From positions 9,955-73,954 of the forward strand of contig CAWFMF010000001.1 in NCBI GenBank assembly GCA_963816985.1: DNA of 64,000 bases. Reading direction: 5' to 3'. Positions 17,261 through 25,047 of this stretch are shown in pieces. Position numbers and translations under genes: made by a program. The notes under the pieces were generated by a model. That model was not told the DNA's origin, did no database searches, and was given only the letters and a program-made list of their open reading frames with translations. The stretch is from JAIVJM01 sp963816985 (GTDB taxonomy: Bacteria; Acidobacteriota; Blastocatellia; Pyrinomonadales; Pyrinomonadaceae). Each line of letters begins with the position of its first letter. Position 1 is the stretch's first letter.

Positions 17261-17533
17261 TTCAGAGCCCCGAAGGGGCGAGGGAAATTAGCCGGGGGTG
17301 AAGCGAGGACGCGCGAGCGTCCGAGCGCAGCCCCCGGAACAAGTCACGTAAAAATGTTTGCGCCCCGGCAGGGGCGCGGGAACGGCGTCACATGAAAGGT
17401 GACACGCGTCGTTTCCGTCGCCCCTGCCGGGGCGAGATGTTTTTGTCGCGTGATGTTCCGGGGGTTGCGCTCGAAGGCTTATGCCTTCTCGCTCACCCCC
17501 GGCTAATTTCCCTCGCCCCTTCGGGGCTCTGAA
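17261..17533. repeat. Nested palindrome, copy 1, filling a convergent gap
   Basis: Perfect 41-bp outer arms at 17261-17301 and 17493-17533 surround weaker inner palindromes (GCCCCGGCAGGGGCG-like, and GGTGTCACC-like). It starts on the base after the ABC ATPase stop and ends 7 bp before the zinc-ribbon gene stop, so it occupies the whole convergent space. Copies 2 and 3 are at 47222 and 61768. Likely a bidirectional terminator or REP/BIME-like element. Confidence 0.9.
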
Positions 17534-17539
17534 CTTCTT

Positions 17540-18154
17540 CTATTTGAAAGTCACGCCCGTCAGTTCGAGCTTGAGGCTCGCCGGTCGGTTGTCCTGCGGG
17601 AAGTTGAGTGAGAAGGGGATGGCGACGACTTTGTTGGGCTCGATCTCCTGCTGCCAGACGAAGGTGCGCTGGCGGATGGCCTGCTTGTCGAGGTCGAGCC
17701 CGGCGGCGTGGAACTCAAGGCCGCTCACCGTGCGCCCGGTGAAGTTGCGAACGGTCGGCTTCATCGAAACGGAGTAAGGGCCGATGGCGGTCGGCCCGAT
17801 GGACGCGTCTTCGTCGGGGTTGAACTCGACGACGAGGCGCTCGCGTATCTGCTCGAACTCAGGCGTGCCGGGCCGTAGCGCGTTCGCGAGGCGGGGCTCG
17901 CCCGTCTGCGTCGAGGGCCGCATGGAGAGCCATACGAGCCCGGCGACGAGCACCGCCGAGGCGAGCGCGACGGCGATGAAGATTGCGCGCCGGGACTTGT
18001 CCGCCTCCTCTTTGCCGCCGACGCCGAAGCCCGGCACGGGCGCGCTCACGCGACGCGCTTCCGGGCCTTCGCCGCCCGCCCCGACGGCCTTGCCGCAGTG
18101 AGGGCAGAAAGCCCTCCCGTCTTCGACCTCTTGACCGCAGTGTTGGCAAAGCAT
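17540..18154 (-). CDS. Zinc-ribbon membrane protein of unknown function
   Basis: About 204 residues from the ATG at 18154. The N-terminus is a zinc ribbon with two CxxC knuckles (MLCQHCGQEVEDGRAFCPHC). A Pro/Gly-rich linker and one membrane segment (AIFIAVALASAVLVAGLVWL) follow. The C-terminal 120 residues are probably an extracytoplasmic beta-rich domain (PYSVSMKPTVRNFTGRTV), resembling FxLYD-like domains. An upstream in-frame start would overlap the kinase gene. It is the last gene of a minus-strand group with the PAS kinase (40-bp gap) and may be a downstream signalling partner, but this is inference. Confidence 0.75.
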   Translation of the reverse strand: MLCQHCGQEVEDGRAFCPHCGKAVGAGGEGPEARRVSAPVPGFGVGGKEEADKSRRAIFIAVALASAVLVAGLVWLSMRPSTQTGEPRLANALRPGTPEFEQIRERLVVEFNPDEDASIGPTAIGPYSVSMKPTVRNFTGRTVSGLEFHAAGLDLDKQAIRQRTFVWQQEIEPNKVVAIPFSLNFPQDNRPASLKLELTGVTFK

Positions 18155-18194
18155 CACGGCTCTTTCAGGCTCCTTCCCTTCAAGAAGAATTTTT

Positions 18195-20567
18195 CTAACC
18201 GGCGAGCGCGCGGCGGTCAAGCTCGTCACGCGGCGCGGGCGGCTCAGGCCGCCGGACGAGCGAGCCCGTCCCCGTGCGCTGTCGCACCTCGCGCGGCCAG
18301 TTGATGCGGAAGCGGCTGCCCTCGTTCTGCTTGCTCTCGACTTTAATCTCGCCGCCGAGCAGCTCGACGACCCGGCGCGTGATGGCGAGGCCGAGACCGA
18401 CGCCGCTGTACGAGCGCGTCAGGCGGTCGTCCACCTGCCGGAAGCCGTCGAAGACGTAGGTCAGCTCGTCGTTCGACATCCCGATCCCCGTGTCCGAGAC
18501 CTCAATATACCACCGCGACTCGTCAGCCGCGCCCGCGCGGACGTGCACCGTCCCTTCGGAAGTGAACTTGAGCGCGTTGCTCACGAGGCAGGCGACGACC
18601 TGCGTCAGCTTGTCGCGGTCGGTAATCACCTGTCCCGTGTCGGGCGCGACCTCGACGTTCAGCTCGATGCCCTTGTCGCGAGCCTCCTCCGCGTAATTCT
18701 TGACGACCGAGCCGACCACCTCCGCGACGCTCACGGCTTCGAGTTGGAGCGCGGCGCGGCCCGCTTCGAGGCGCGAGTAGTCGAGCATGTCGTTGACGAG
18801 TTCGAGCAGCGAACGCGCGTTGCGCTCGACGCGCGTCACGGCGTCCTTCTGCAAGGGCGCGAGCGGCAGCGAAGGGTCGCGCTCCAAGAGTTGGCTGAGG
18901 CCGATGATGACGTTCAGAGGCGTCCGCAGCTCGTGACTCATGTTGGCGACGAAGGCCGACTTCAGACGGTCGTGCTCGCGCAGGCGGTCGTAGGCGGCAA
19001 CCAGCTCTTGCAGCCTTCGCACGGCGTCCGTGATGTCGCGGAAGACCGCGACCAATCCTTCGGAGCGCCCGCCCTCGCCGCTCAAAGGCGTCGCGCTGAC
19101 GGCCAGCACGCGCTCCTCTCCGTCGGCGCGGACGATCTTGAAATGCTCCTCCGAGACGTGCTCGCCGCGTTCGAGCGCGCGCATGATGGGCGTCGCCTCC
19201 GGCGCGAGGACGTGCCCCTCGGCGTCGCGCAAAGTCATGTCGAAGACCAGAGCCTTCACGCCGTCGCGGAACTCGCCGGGGTCGCGTCCGAGGATGCGCG
19301 CCGCCGCCGGGTTCACGCGGTAGAGCCCTCCCGCGTCAACGATGAGCACGCCCTCGTCCATCTGGTTGATGACGCTCGCCAGCTCCGACGAGCGGGCCTT
19401 CTCGGCGGCGAAGGCCGAGGTCGCAAGCTTCTCCGCCCGGACGCGCTTCGAGACTTCCGAGAGGATGACTAATAGATCGCCGCGCCCCTCGCTTTGTTCC
19501 GTCACCGGCCAAATTATTACGTCCCAGAATTTCTGCTGCTGCTGGCCAACGCCCGCCTCGCCTTCGCCGCGCGCGACGAGTTCGAGCGGCAGACTGTAGT
19601 TGACGAAGGCGCGTCGCGTGCGGCGCACGTCTTCAACTATCTCGCTCAAGCCCGCGAGCCCCGCCGCCGCTTCGTAGAGGCCGCGTCCCGTGAGGTGCGC
19701 GGCGTCGCGGCCCGCCATCGTGGCGAAGGCCGAGTTGACCTTGCGGACGACGAGCTTGGCGTCGAGCACGACGACGCCGAGCGGGAGACTGTCTAAGACT
19801 TCGCCGATGAAGGCGCTCTGCTTCTCCACGGCGTCGAACTTGGTCTGGAGGCTCGCCGCCATGACGTTGAACTTCTCCGCGAGCGAGCCGACCTCGTCCC
19901 CGGTCTCGACCTCGACGCGCTCCCGCAAGTTCCCCTCGCCGAAGGTCGAGGCCGTGGCGGCCAGTTGTCTCAAAGGCTTTGTGAAACGCCCGACCGCCCA
20001 CACGGCGAGAAGGCACGAGGCCAGAAGCGCCGCCGCCCACGTCGCCGTCAGAATGAGGATGGCGCGGCCCGCCGGTGTGTCCTCCGGCGGCGGCACGCCG
20101 ACCGCCACGCCCCACGCCGTCGGCCCCGTGCGGACGTAGTGCGTGACGCGCCACACGCCGTCGCTCCAATGTTGCTGCACGGTCTTGGGCGAAAGTTTTT
20201 CCGGCTTGAGCGCCGCCGCGCCCGGCTGCGGCGCGAGCGCGCGCCCTTCAGGGTCGAAGATGGTGATGATCGCGCCGTCGCCCTGCGGCATCCGCCGCCT
20301 GACGCTCGCGTAAATCTCCCCGGCCTCGGCGGGAGTGACGGCGCGCGAGGTCATTTCGGGCCGCGTTTCGAGCAGGGATTCGAGCGCGCCGACGGCTGCC
20401 GCCGACTCGATGCGGGCGATGTTGGAGGCTTGGTCGTTGAGGCTCTTCTGGTGGCTGTGGAGCTGGACGAGGCTGATGATGAGGAGCGGCAGGGACAGGA
20501 GTCCGAGCATCACCAAAAGTTTGGTGCGCACGTCGAGCGCGTTCGTGCTCTCCGCCCTTGGCCCCAT
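18195..20567 (-). CDS. Multi-PAS membrane sensor histidine kinase
   Basis: A 790-residue kinase. A first membrane helix (LLVMLGLLSLPLLIISLVQL), an extracytoplasmic sensor of about 130 residues and a second helix lead to a HAMP domain (RFTKPLRQLAATASTFGEGN). Two PAS domains follow (around residues 255-370 and 395-515), then HisKA with His in FVANMSHELRTPLNVIIG. The ATPase has N box LVSNALKFTSEG and G boxes SDTGIGM and VGLGLAITRRV. No receiver is fused. The gene lies in a minus-strand run: CheY-like regulator, RsbRD-type protein, this kinase (24-bp gap), zinc ribbon. The CheY-like protein at 21230 is the most likely partner. Confidence 0.9.
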   Translation of the reverse strand: MGPRAESTNALDVRTKLLVMLGLLSLPLLIISLVQLHSHQKSLNDQASNIARIESAAAVGALESLLETRPEMTSRAVTPAEAGEIYASVRRRMPQGDGAIITIFDPEGRALAPQPGAAALKPEKLSPKTVQQHWSDGVWRVTHYVRTGPTAWGVAVGVPPPEDTPAGRAILILTATWAAALLASCLLAVWAVGRFTKPLRQLAATASTFGEGNLRERVEVETGDEVGSLAEKFNVMAASLQTKFDAVEKQSAFIGEVLDSLPLGVVVLDAKLVVRKVNSAFATMAGRDAAHLTGRGLYEAAAGLAGLSEIVEDVRRTRRAFVNYSLPLELVARGEGEAGVGQQQQKFWDVIIWPVTEQSEGRGDLLVILSEVSKRVRAEKLATSAFAAEKARSSELASVINQMDEGVLIVDAGGLYRVNPAAARILGRDPGEFRDGVKALVFDMTLRDAEGHVLAPEATPIMRALERGEHVSEEHFKIVRADGEERVLAVSATPLSGEGGRSEGLVAVFRDITDAVRRLQELVAAYDRLREHDRLKSAFVANMSHELRTPLNVIIGLSQLLERDPSLPLAPLQKDAVTRVERNARSLLELVNDMLDYSRLEAGRAALQLEAVSVAEVVGSVVKNYAEEARDKGIELNVEVAPDTGQVITDRDKLTQVVACLVSNALKFTSEGTVHVRAGAADESRWYIEVSDTGIGMSNDELTYVFDGFRQVDDRLTRSYSGVGLGLAITRRVVELLGGEIKVESKQNEGSRFRINWPREVRQRTGTGSLVRRPEPPAPRDELDRRALAG

Positions 20568-20591
20568 GGGGGTTTTACGAAATCCGGTAAT

Positions 20592-21089
20592 TCAGTTCGG
20601 GCGGCGTCCGCGCGGAGGGGGCCAGACGGAACCCCTCGTGCGGACACTCGGCCTGAAATTGGCTGCATAAATAATAATCGTCTGCGCAATCAACTCGTCA
20701 AAAAAGATGCTCGCGCGCCGCAGCGTGTGGCGAAGTTTCCGGATGTCTCCTCCCGTCTCGGTGGCGGTTTCCCGCCAAATAAAATCTGCCAGAACGTCAC
20801 GCAAGAGCATCAACTCGCGTGCCACTTCGTCAATCAGTACACCCTGCTGAAACCTCCCCTGCGCGTAAGACCTCAGACGCGCCGCCCCGGACTCGACTTC
20901 CGGAGCCTCGGCCTCCGCGTCGAGCAAGCCCGCCAGCTCGTCGAAGAGTTCGGGCAGGTGCTCGACCAACTCCCTGTGCGAGAGGATCGAGGGCAAGTCC
21001 GTGCGGCGTTCGGCGTAGACCGAGTCGAGCCACGCGCGCGTCAACGAGTCCATGTGCTTTTGGAAGAGGGGCGCGAAGCTTTTGGGCAT
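20592..21089 (-). CDS. RsbRD N-terminal-like globin-fold sensor protein
   Basis: About 165 residues from the ATG at 21089 (MPKSFAPLFQKHMDSLTRAW); a GTG 33 bp upstream is an alternative, and neither site has a strong ribosome-binding sequence. The helical sequence, with WLDSVYAERRTDLP at the front and GRFQQGVLIDEVARELMLLR in the middle, matches the RsbRD_N domain. This domain occurs at the front of RsbT co-antagonists and of some kinases. Here it stands alone, directly before a PAS kinase gene (24-bp gap), so it may act as a separate sensor subunit. The last 20 residues are Arg/Pro-rich. Confidence 0.7.
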   Translation of the reverse strand: MPKSFAPLFQKHMDSLTRAWLDSVYAERRTDLPSILSHRELVEHLPELFDELAGLLDAEAEAPEVESGAARLRSYAQGRFQQGVLIDEVARELMLLRDVLADFIWRETATETGGDIRKLRHTLRRASIFFDELIAQTIIIYAANFRPSVRTRGSVWPPPRGRRPN

Positions 21090-21229
21090 GGGGAAACTCT
21101 CGGCGGTCGGCCCGCAGGCCACTCATTATTTTCTCTTCAACGAGACCCGTTTGAAGATTTCGACGTGTTTCGGGCGGAGTTTAATCAATCGCCAACATCG
21201 GCGCCGCCGGAGGCCGCGAGGGCCGCGCG

Positions 21230-21613
21230 CTACTTAATGAGGCGGCTCAGGAGTTGGACGAGCTGGTCGAAGTCAATCGGCTTGGTGACGTATTCGTTGC
21301 AACCGGCGGCGAGCGCCTCGGCGTGGAAATCGGCGGAGTCGTGCGCGGAGACGGCGACAATCGGGACTTTGCTGTGACCATCCTGAGCGCGTATCTGCCG
21401 CGTCGCGGCGAGGCCGTCGAGCATCGGGAGACTCAAGTCCATCAAAATTATATCGGGGCGCTCGCTCTGTGCCTTCTCGACCGCCTGCTTGCCGTTCACG
21501 GCTTCGACCACACGGTACCCGCTCATCTCAAGCAAACGCCTCATCATAAAGCGGTTATCCTCGAAGTCTTCGACCACAAGGACGGTCGCACGGTCGTCAT
21601 TCAGCTCTGTCAT
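21230..21613 (-). CDS. Single-domain CheY-like response regulator
   Basis: A 127-residue stand-alone receiver. Acidic pocket VLVVEDFEDNRFMM, phospho-acceptor Asp in IILMDLSLPMLDG, switch residue Ser in AVSAHDS and Lys in YVTKPIDF are all present. There is no output domain, so it probably relays phosphate or works by protein contact, as CheY/DivK-type proteins do. It is the first gene of a minus-strand run with the RsbRD-type protein and PAS kinase, which is the obvious phospho-donor. The gap to the next gene is about 140 bp. Confidence 0.9.
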   Translation of the reverse strand: MTELNDDRATVLVVEDFEDNRFMMRRLLEMSGYRVVEAVNGKQAVEKAQSERPDIILMDLSLPMLDGLAATRQIRAQDGHSKVPIVAVSAHDSADFHAEALAAGCNEYVTKPIDFDQLVQLLSRLIK

Positions 21614-21837
21614 CGCACTCTAACTCCCTCCGCTTGAGCGGCTCGCCGGGGCACACTACACCCCTTAATCTAAACCGTATGACTAGCAAACAGTCTGCAT
21701 TTTTGCTAAGATGCCGCATCGAAACACGACACAACAAATAGCACGGTTTTGGTTCAATCCGTACAGGCCGTGAAGGCCGCCGGACGACTTCAATCTTCAG
21801 GGCGAGAACCCGTTGGTCAGGGCACGAAGGGCATTAA

Positions 21838-22494
21838 ATGAAGCCTTTATTAACTGAAACGCAAGACGCAGAGACGCTCCGCCAACTCGGCAGTGCGTCC
21901 GTGCAGATCGTCCACGACCTGAAGAACCAGCTCAACGGTCTCAAACTCTATGCCACTTTCCTCCGCAAGCGGATGGAGAAGAGCGAACGCCCGGCGGACG
22001 AGTTGGAAACCATCGGCAAGCTCATCAACGGGCTCGAACGCGCCGCCGGAGACATGACCTTGCTCGTCCGCTACGGGAGACCCTTGGAGCTGCGCCGCAA
22101 ACCCGGCACAGACCTCTCCAAGCTCCTCAACGAGGCCGCCGAGGGCCGCGCCGTCGAGGCCGCCGAAGAGGGCTCCCCCTTCGAAGGCGACTTCGACCCG
22201 GAGGCTTTACGCGAGGCTCTGAAGAATATCACCAACGGGGGCCGCGCCGCAGCGACGGGCGAGGACGGCGCGCCGGGCTCCGTCAGCCTGCGACGCGAAG
22301 CGGCGGGCGCGGCGGCAATCATCGAGTGGCACGGCTTCGCCCAGCCGGACGAAGACATCTTTCGCGGCTTCGCCGGGGGCGAGGGCCTTCGGCTCGCGCT
22401 CGCGTCCAAAATTATTCAGGCACACGGCGGCGAAGTCTCGCAGGACGGAGACGTTTTGCGCGCGCGGCTGCCGCTCCAAAACGCAGAACGATGA
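21838..22494 (+). CDS. Degenerate histidine-kinase-like protein
   Basis: A 218-residue soluble protein. The front (SVQIVHDLKNQLNGLKLYAT) has an H-box-like His and helices as in a HisKA dimerisation domain. The back half retains only the last ATPase strands (GEGLRLALASKIIQAHGGEV); N-box Asn is replaced in ALKNITNGG-like sequence and no DxGxG box is visible. It probably binds or dephosphorylates a regulator rather than acting as a normal kinase. It lies 94 bp before an NtrC-type regulator, its likely partner. The last codons (NAER) and the stop are inside a heptamer-phased palindrome, which suggests that insertion reshaped the C-terminus. Confidence 0.7.
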   Translation: MKPLLTETQDAETLRQLGSASVQIVHDLKNQLNGLKLYATFLRKRMEKSERPADELETIGKLINGLERAAGDMTLLVRYGRPLELRRKPGTDLSKLLNEAAEGRAVEAAEEGSPFEGDFDPEALREALKNITNGGRAAATGEDGAPGSVSLRREAAGAAAIIEWHGFAQPDEDIFRGFAGGEGLRLALASKIIQAHGGEVSQDGDVLRARLPLQNAER

Positions 22495-22559
22495 ACGCAG
22501 AACGATGAACTGAATAAAAAGCGAATGTCTTTCAGTTCATCGTTCTGCGTTCTGAGTTC
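22480..22559. repeat. Heptamer-phased palindrome (TTCATCG/TTCTGCG type)
   Basis: Left arm 22480-22514 and right arm 22531-22559 pair across about 16 nt. Units are seven bases long (TTCATCG, TTCTGCG, TTCTGAG). The stop codon of the degenerate kinase gene lies inside the left arm. Confidence 0.85.
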
Positions 22560-22588
22560 AAACTTTCAAACCGGGGAGAGAAACCGAA

Positions 22589-23977
22589 GTGGAACGTAAA
22601 GAAGTGCGTATTCTGGTGCTCGACGACGAGCCGATGATGACCGATTCGCTCAAGCAGAATCTGGTCGAGGAGGGCTACACGGTGGACACGGCTTCGAGCG
22701 GGGCCGAGGCCATCGAGCTGTTCGACCGCGGCGGCCATCACCTCGCCGTCTGCGACCTCCAACTGCCCGACACGGACGGCATGGAAGTCCTCAAGCACAT
22801 CAAGGACACTCGGCCCTCAACCGAGGTCATCGTCGTCACGGGCTACGGGACGGTCGAGCGCGCCGTGGAGGCGACGAAGGCGGGCGCGTTCTGGTTCCTT
22901 GAGAAACCCTTCGACTTCGAGGTGTTGATGCCCCTGGTCGAGCGCGCGCTCCAACGCTACGAGCTGATGGCCGAGACCGAGACCATGCGCCGCCAGCTCT
23001 CGACGCGCACCGAGTACTTCAACATCATCGGCTCTTCAAAGCCGATGCAGACCATCTACGAGACCATCGAGTCGGTCGCCAAGTCGGACGCCAACGTCCT
23101 CATCGTCGGCGAGTCGGGGACGGGCAAAGAGTTAATCGCCAACGCCATCCACTACAACTCGCTGCGCGCCAAGAAACCTTTCATCAAGGTCAACTGCGCC
23201 GCGCTCCCCAAGGAACTCATCGAATCGGAACTCTTCGGCCACACGAAAGGCGCTTTCACCGGCGCGCACGCCGACAAGGATGGTCTCATCCAGCACGCGG
23301 CGGGCGGCTCTCTGCTCCTGGATGAAATCGCCGAGATGCCCGTCGAGCTTCAGCCCAAGTTGCTGCGCGTCTTGCAGGAGCGCAGCTACCGCAAGATAGG
23401 TTCGGAGCGTACCTACGCCGTTGACTTCCGGCTCATCTCCTCGACCAACCGCCCGCCCGCCGACGCCATCCGCGACGGCGCGCTGCGCGACGATCTCTTC
23501 TACCGCATCTCGACCATCACGATTCACGTCCCGCCTCTGCGCGAGCGGACGGAGGACATTCAGCTTTTGACGGAGTTCTTCCTGAAGATGTACGCGCGCA
23601 AGTACCAGCGACAAATCACGGGCATCTCGCAGGCCGCTTACCAACGGCTCTTCGGCCACGGCTGGCCCGGCAACGTCCGCGAGTTGCAGAACGTCATGGA
23701 GCGTTCGGTGCTGCTCGCCAAGGGCGGCAAGATCGAGCCCGTTGATTTGCCCTTCGAGAACGGCTCGCTCCCCGAAAAGAACGCGCAGGCCGCCGGGTGG
23801 GACGTGCCGCCCAACATGACGCTCGAAGAGATAGAAAAGCTCGTCATCGAAAAGACGCTCCAACGCACGGGCGGCAACAAGCAGGCGGCGGCCAACCTCC
23901 TCGGCATCTACCGCCCGCGCCTCTACTCCAAAATCAAGAAGTACAAGATAGACATCCCCGCGCTCATCACGACCTAG
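22589..23977 (+). CDS. NtrC-type sigma-54 response regulator
   Basis: A complete 462-residue regulator. The receiver starts ILVLDDEPMMTDSL, with Asp in LAVCDLQLPDTDG and Lys in FLEKPFDF. The AAA+ domain has Walker A VGESGTGKELI, the sigma-54 loop GAFTGAH, Walker B LLLDEIAEM and the second region of homology FYRISTITIHVPPLRER. A Fis-like helix-turn-helix closes it (GGNKQAAANLLGIYRPRLYS). Unlike the regulator at 10371, it is intact. It follows the degenerate kinase gene and should activate one or more sigma-54 promoters elsewhere. Confidence 0.93.
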   Translation: MERKEVRILVLDDEPMMTDSLKQNLVEEGYTVDTASSGAEAIELFDRGGHHLAVCDLQLPDTDGMEVLKHIKDTRPSTEVIVVTGYGTVERAVEATKAGAFWFLEKPFDFEVLMPLVERALQRYELMAETETMRRQLSTRTEYFNIIGSSKPMQTIYETIESVAKSDANVLIVGESGTGKELIANAIHYNSLRAKKPFIKVNCAALPKELIESELFGHTKGAFTGAHADKDGLIQHAAGGSLLLDEIAEMPVELQPKLLRVLQERSYRKIGSERTYAVDFRLISSTNRPPADAIRDGALRDDLFYRISTITIHVPPLRERTEDIQLLTEFFLKMYARKYQRQITGISQAAYQRLFGHGWPGNVRELQNVMERSVLLAKGGKIEPVDLPFENGSLPEKNAQAAGWDVPPNMTLEEIEKLVIEKTLQRTGGNKQAAANLLGIYRPRLYSKIKKYKIDIPALITT

Positions 23978-23978
23978 A

Positions 23979-24067
23979 AGAAGGCAAAAGGCAAAAGGTA
24001 AAAGGCAAAAGTGAAGAGGGGTTGAATCCTCCTTACTTTTGCCTTTTACCTTTTGCCTTTTGCCTTC
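23979..24067. repeat. Heptamer-phased palindrome (CTTTTGC type), convergent gap
   Basis: Left arm 23979-24012 and right arm 24035-24067 consist of CTTTTGC/CTTTTAC units and their complements. It fills the whole gap between the convergent regulator gene (stop 23977) and queD (stop 24069). Confidence 0.87.
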
Positions 24068-24068
24068 C

Positions 24069-24452
24069 CTATTCCGTCTGGTAAGTGGCGACGCTCGTCG
24101 GGGTCTCGAAGCAGCGGACTTTGTAGACGCTGACGCGCTCGTCGCCGACGCGGGAGGCGACGCGTTCAAGGATGTAGCGCGCGAGGTTCTCGGCGGAGGG
24201 GTTGAGTTCCTCGTCGAAGGGCGGCAGCTCGTTGATGTTGCGGTGGTCGAGGTAGGCGACCACTTCGTCAGCCGCGTCCTTCAGCTCGCCGAAGTCAACG
24301 AGGAGGCCGATGTTGTCGAGTTCGCGCCCGCGCGCGTAGATTTCGATTTTGTAGTTGTGGCCGTGCAGATTCTCGCACTTGCCCTTGTAGCCGCGCAGTT
24401 GGTGCGCGCTCGAAAAGTTGCGTTCTATCATGACCTCGAACAGTCCGCCCAT
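24069..24452 (-). CDS. queD: 6-carboxy-tetrahydropterin synthase (QueD / PTPS family)
   Basis: The 127-residue length is normal for QueD. Zinc-binding His residues are in FSSAHQLRG and NLHGHNYKIEI, and the catalytic Cys is in KGKCENLHGH. Conserved late residues (LNPSAENLARYI, CFETPTSVATY) match the family. The enzyme converts dihydroneopterin triphosphate to 6-carboxy-tetrahydropterin for queuosine synthesis. No other queuosine genes are adjacent. It lies 31 bp after a thioredoxin-like gene on the same strand, so they may be co-transcribed. Confidence 0.93.
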   Translation of the reverse strand: MGGLFEVMIERNFSSAHQLRGYKGKCENLHGHNYKIEIYARGRELDNIGLLVDFGELKDAADEVVAYLDHRNINELPPFDEELNPSAENLARYILERVASRVGDERVSVYKVRCFETPTSVATYQTE

Positions 24453-24483
24453 TGCTCTCCTTCGCCCGGTTCGTTAAAGAAAT

Positions 24484-25014
24484 CTATTTCGACGGCGACC
24501 ACTTCTTGAGGAAGCCGACGAACTTTTCCTTGTCGTAAGACTTCCCCGCCTCAAGGTCGCCGGTGTTCTGCGACTGGATGAGCTTGCCTTCCGGGTCGAG
24601 CACAAAGAGGTGCGGGTAGCCGGGAATCTCGCCGTACTTCGAGAGCACGTCTTTGTTCTCGTTCTCCGGGCTGAAGTTGATCTTGACGGTGACGAAGTTG
24701 TCTTCCCTCAGTTTGAGCACGTCGGGGTTCGCCTCGAAGTACGAGTCCATGATGCGGCACCAGACGCACCACTTGCCGCCGACTTCGAGCAGCACGTTCT
24801 TCTTCGCCCGCCGGGCCTCGGCCACGGCGCGCTCGATGTCCGAGGCGGCGTCCCTCTGCGGGTCGTACTCGTGGACGGGCACGTACTTCGCGGACTCCTG
24901 CTTCGGCTCGTTCTGCCCGCACGCGCACGAAGGGCGCGCGAGCCAGAACTGCCACGCGGACGTGAGGGCGACGAAGGCCACGACGACCCAGACCAATCTC
25001 TTTGTGTGCTTCAC
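24484..25014 (-). CDS. Exported thioredoxin-like protein with WCVWC motif
   Basis: A 176-residue protein. An N-terminal hydrophobic helix (LVWVVVAFVALTSAWQFWLA) exports or anchors it, and CACG follows at about residue 30. The thioredoxin-fold domain (residues 60-170) has the active site GGKWCVWCRIMDSYF and the cis-Pro segment IPGYPHLFVLDPEG. It resembles Thioredoxin_7/DUF255-type proteins, so thiol-disulfide exchange in the envelope is likely. The partner is unknown. It is followed by queD and preceded by dinG (33-bp gap), all on the minus strand. Confidence 0.85.
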   Translation of the reverse strand: MKHTKRLVWVVVAFVALTSAWQFWLARPSCACGQNEPKQESAKYVPVHEYDPQRDAASDIERAVAEARRAKKNVLLEVGGKWCVWCRIMDSYFEANPDVLKLREDNFVTVKINFSPENENKDVLSKYGEIPGYPHLFVLDPEGKLIQSQNTGDLEAGKSYDKEKFVGFLKKWSPSK

Positions 25015-25047
25015 GATGCTTGATTCCTTCCCCGTCGAATGTCTGGA

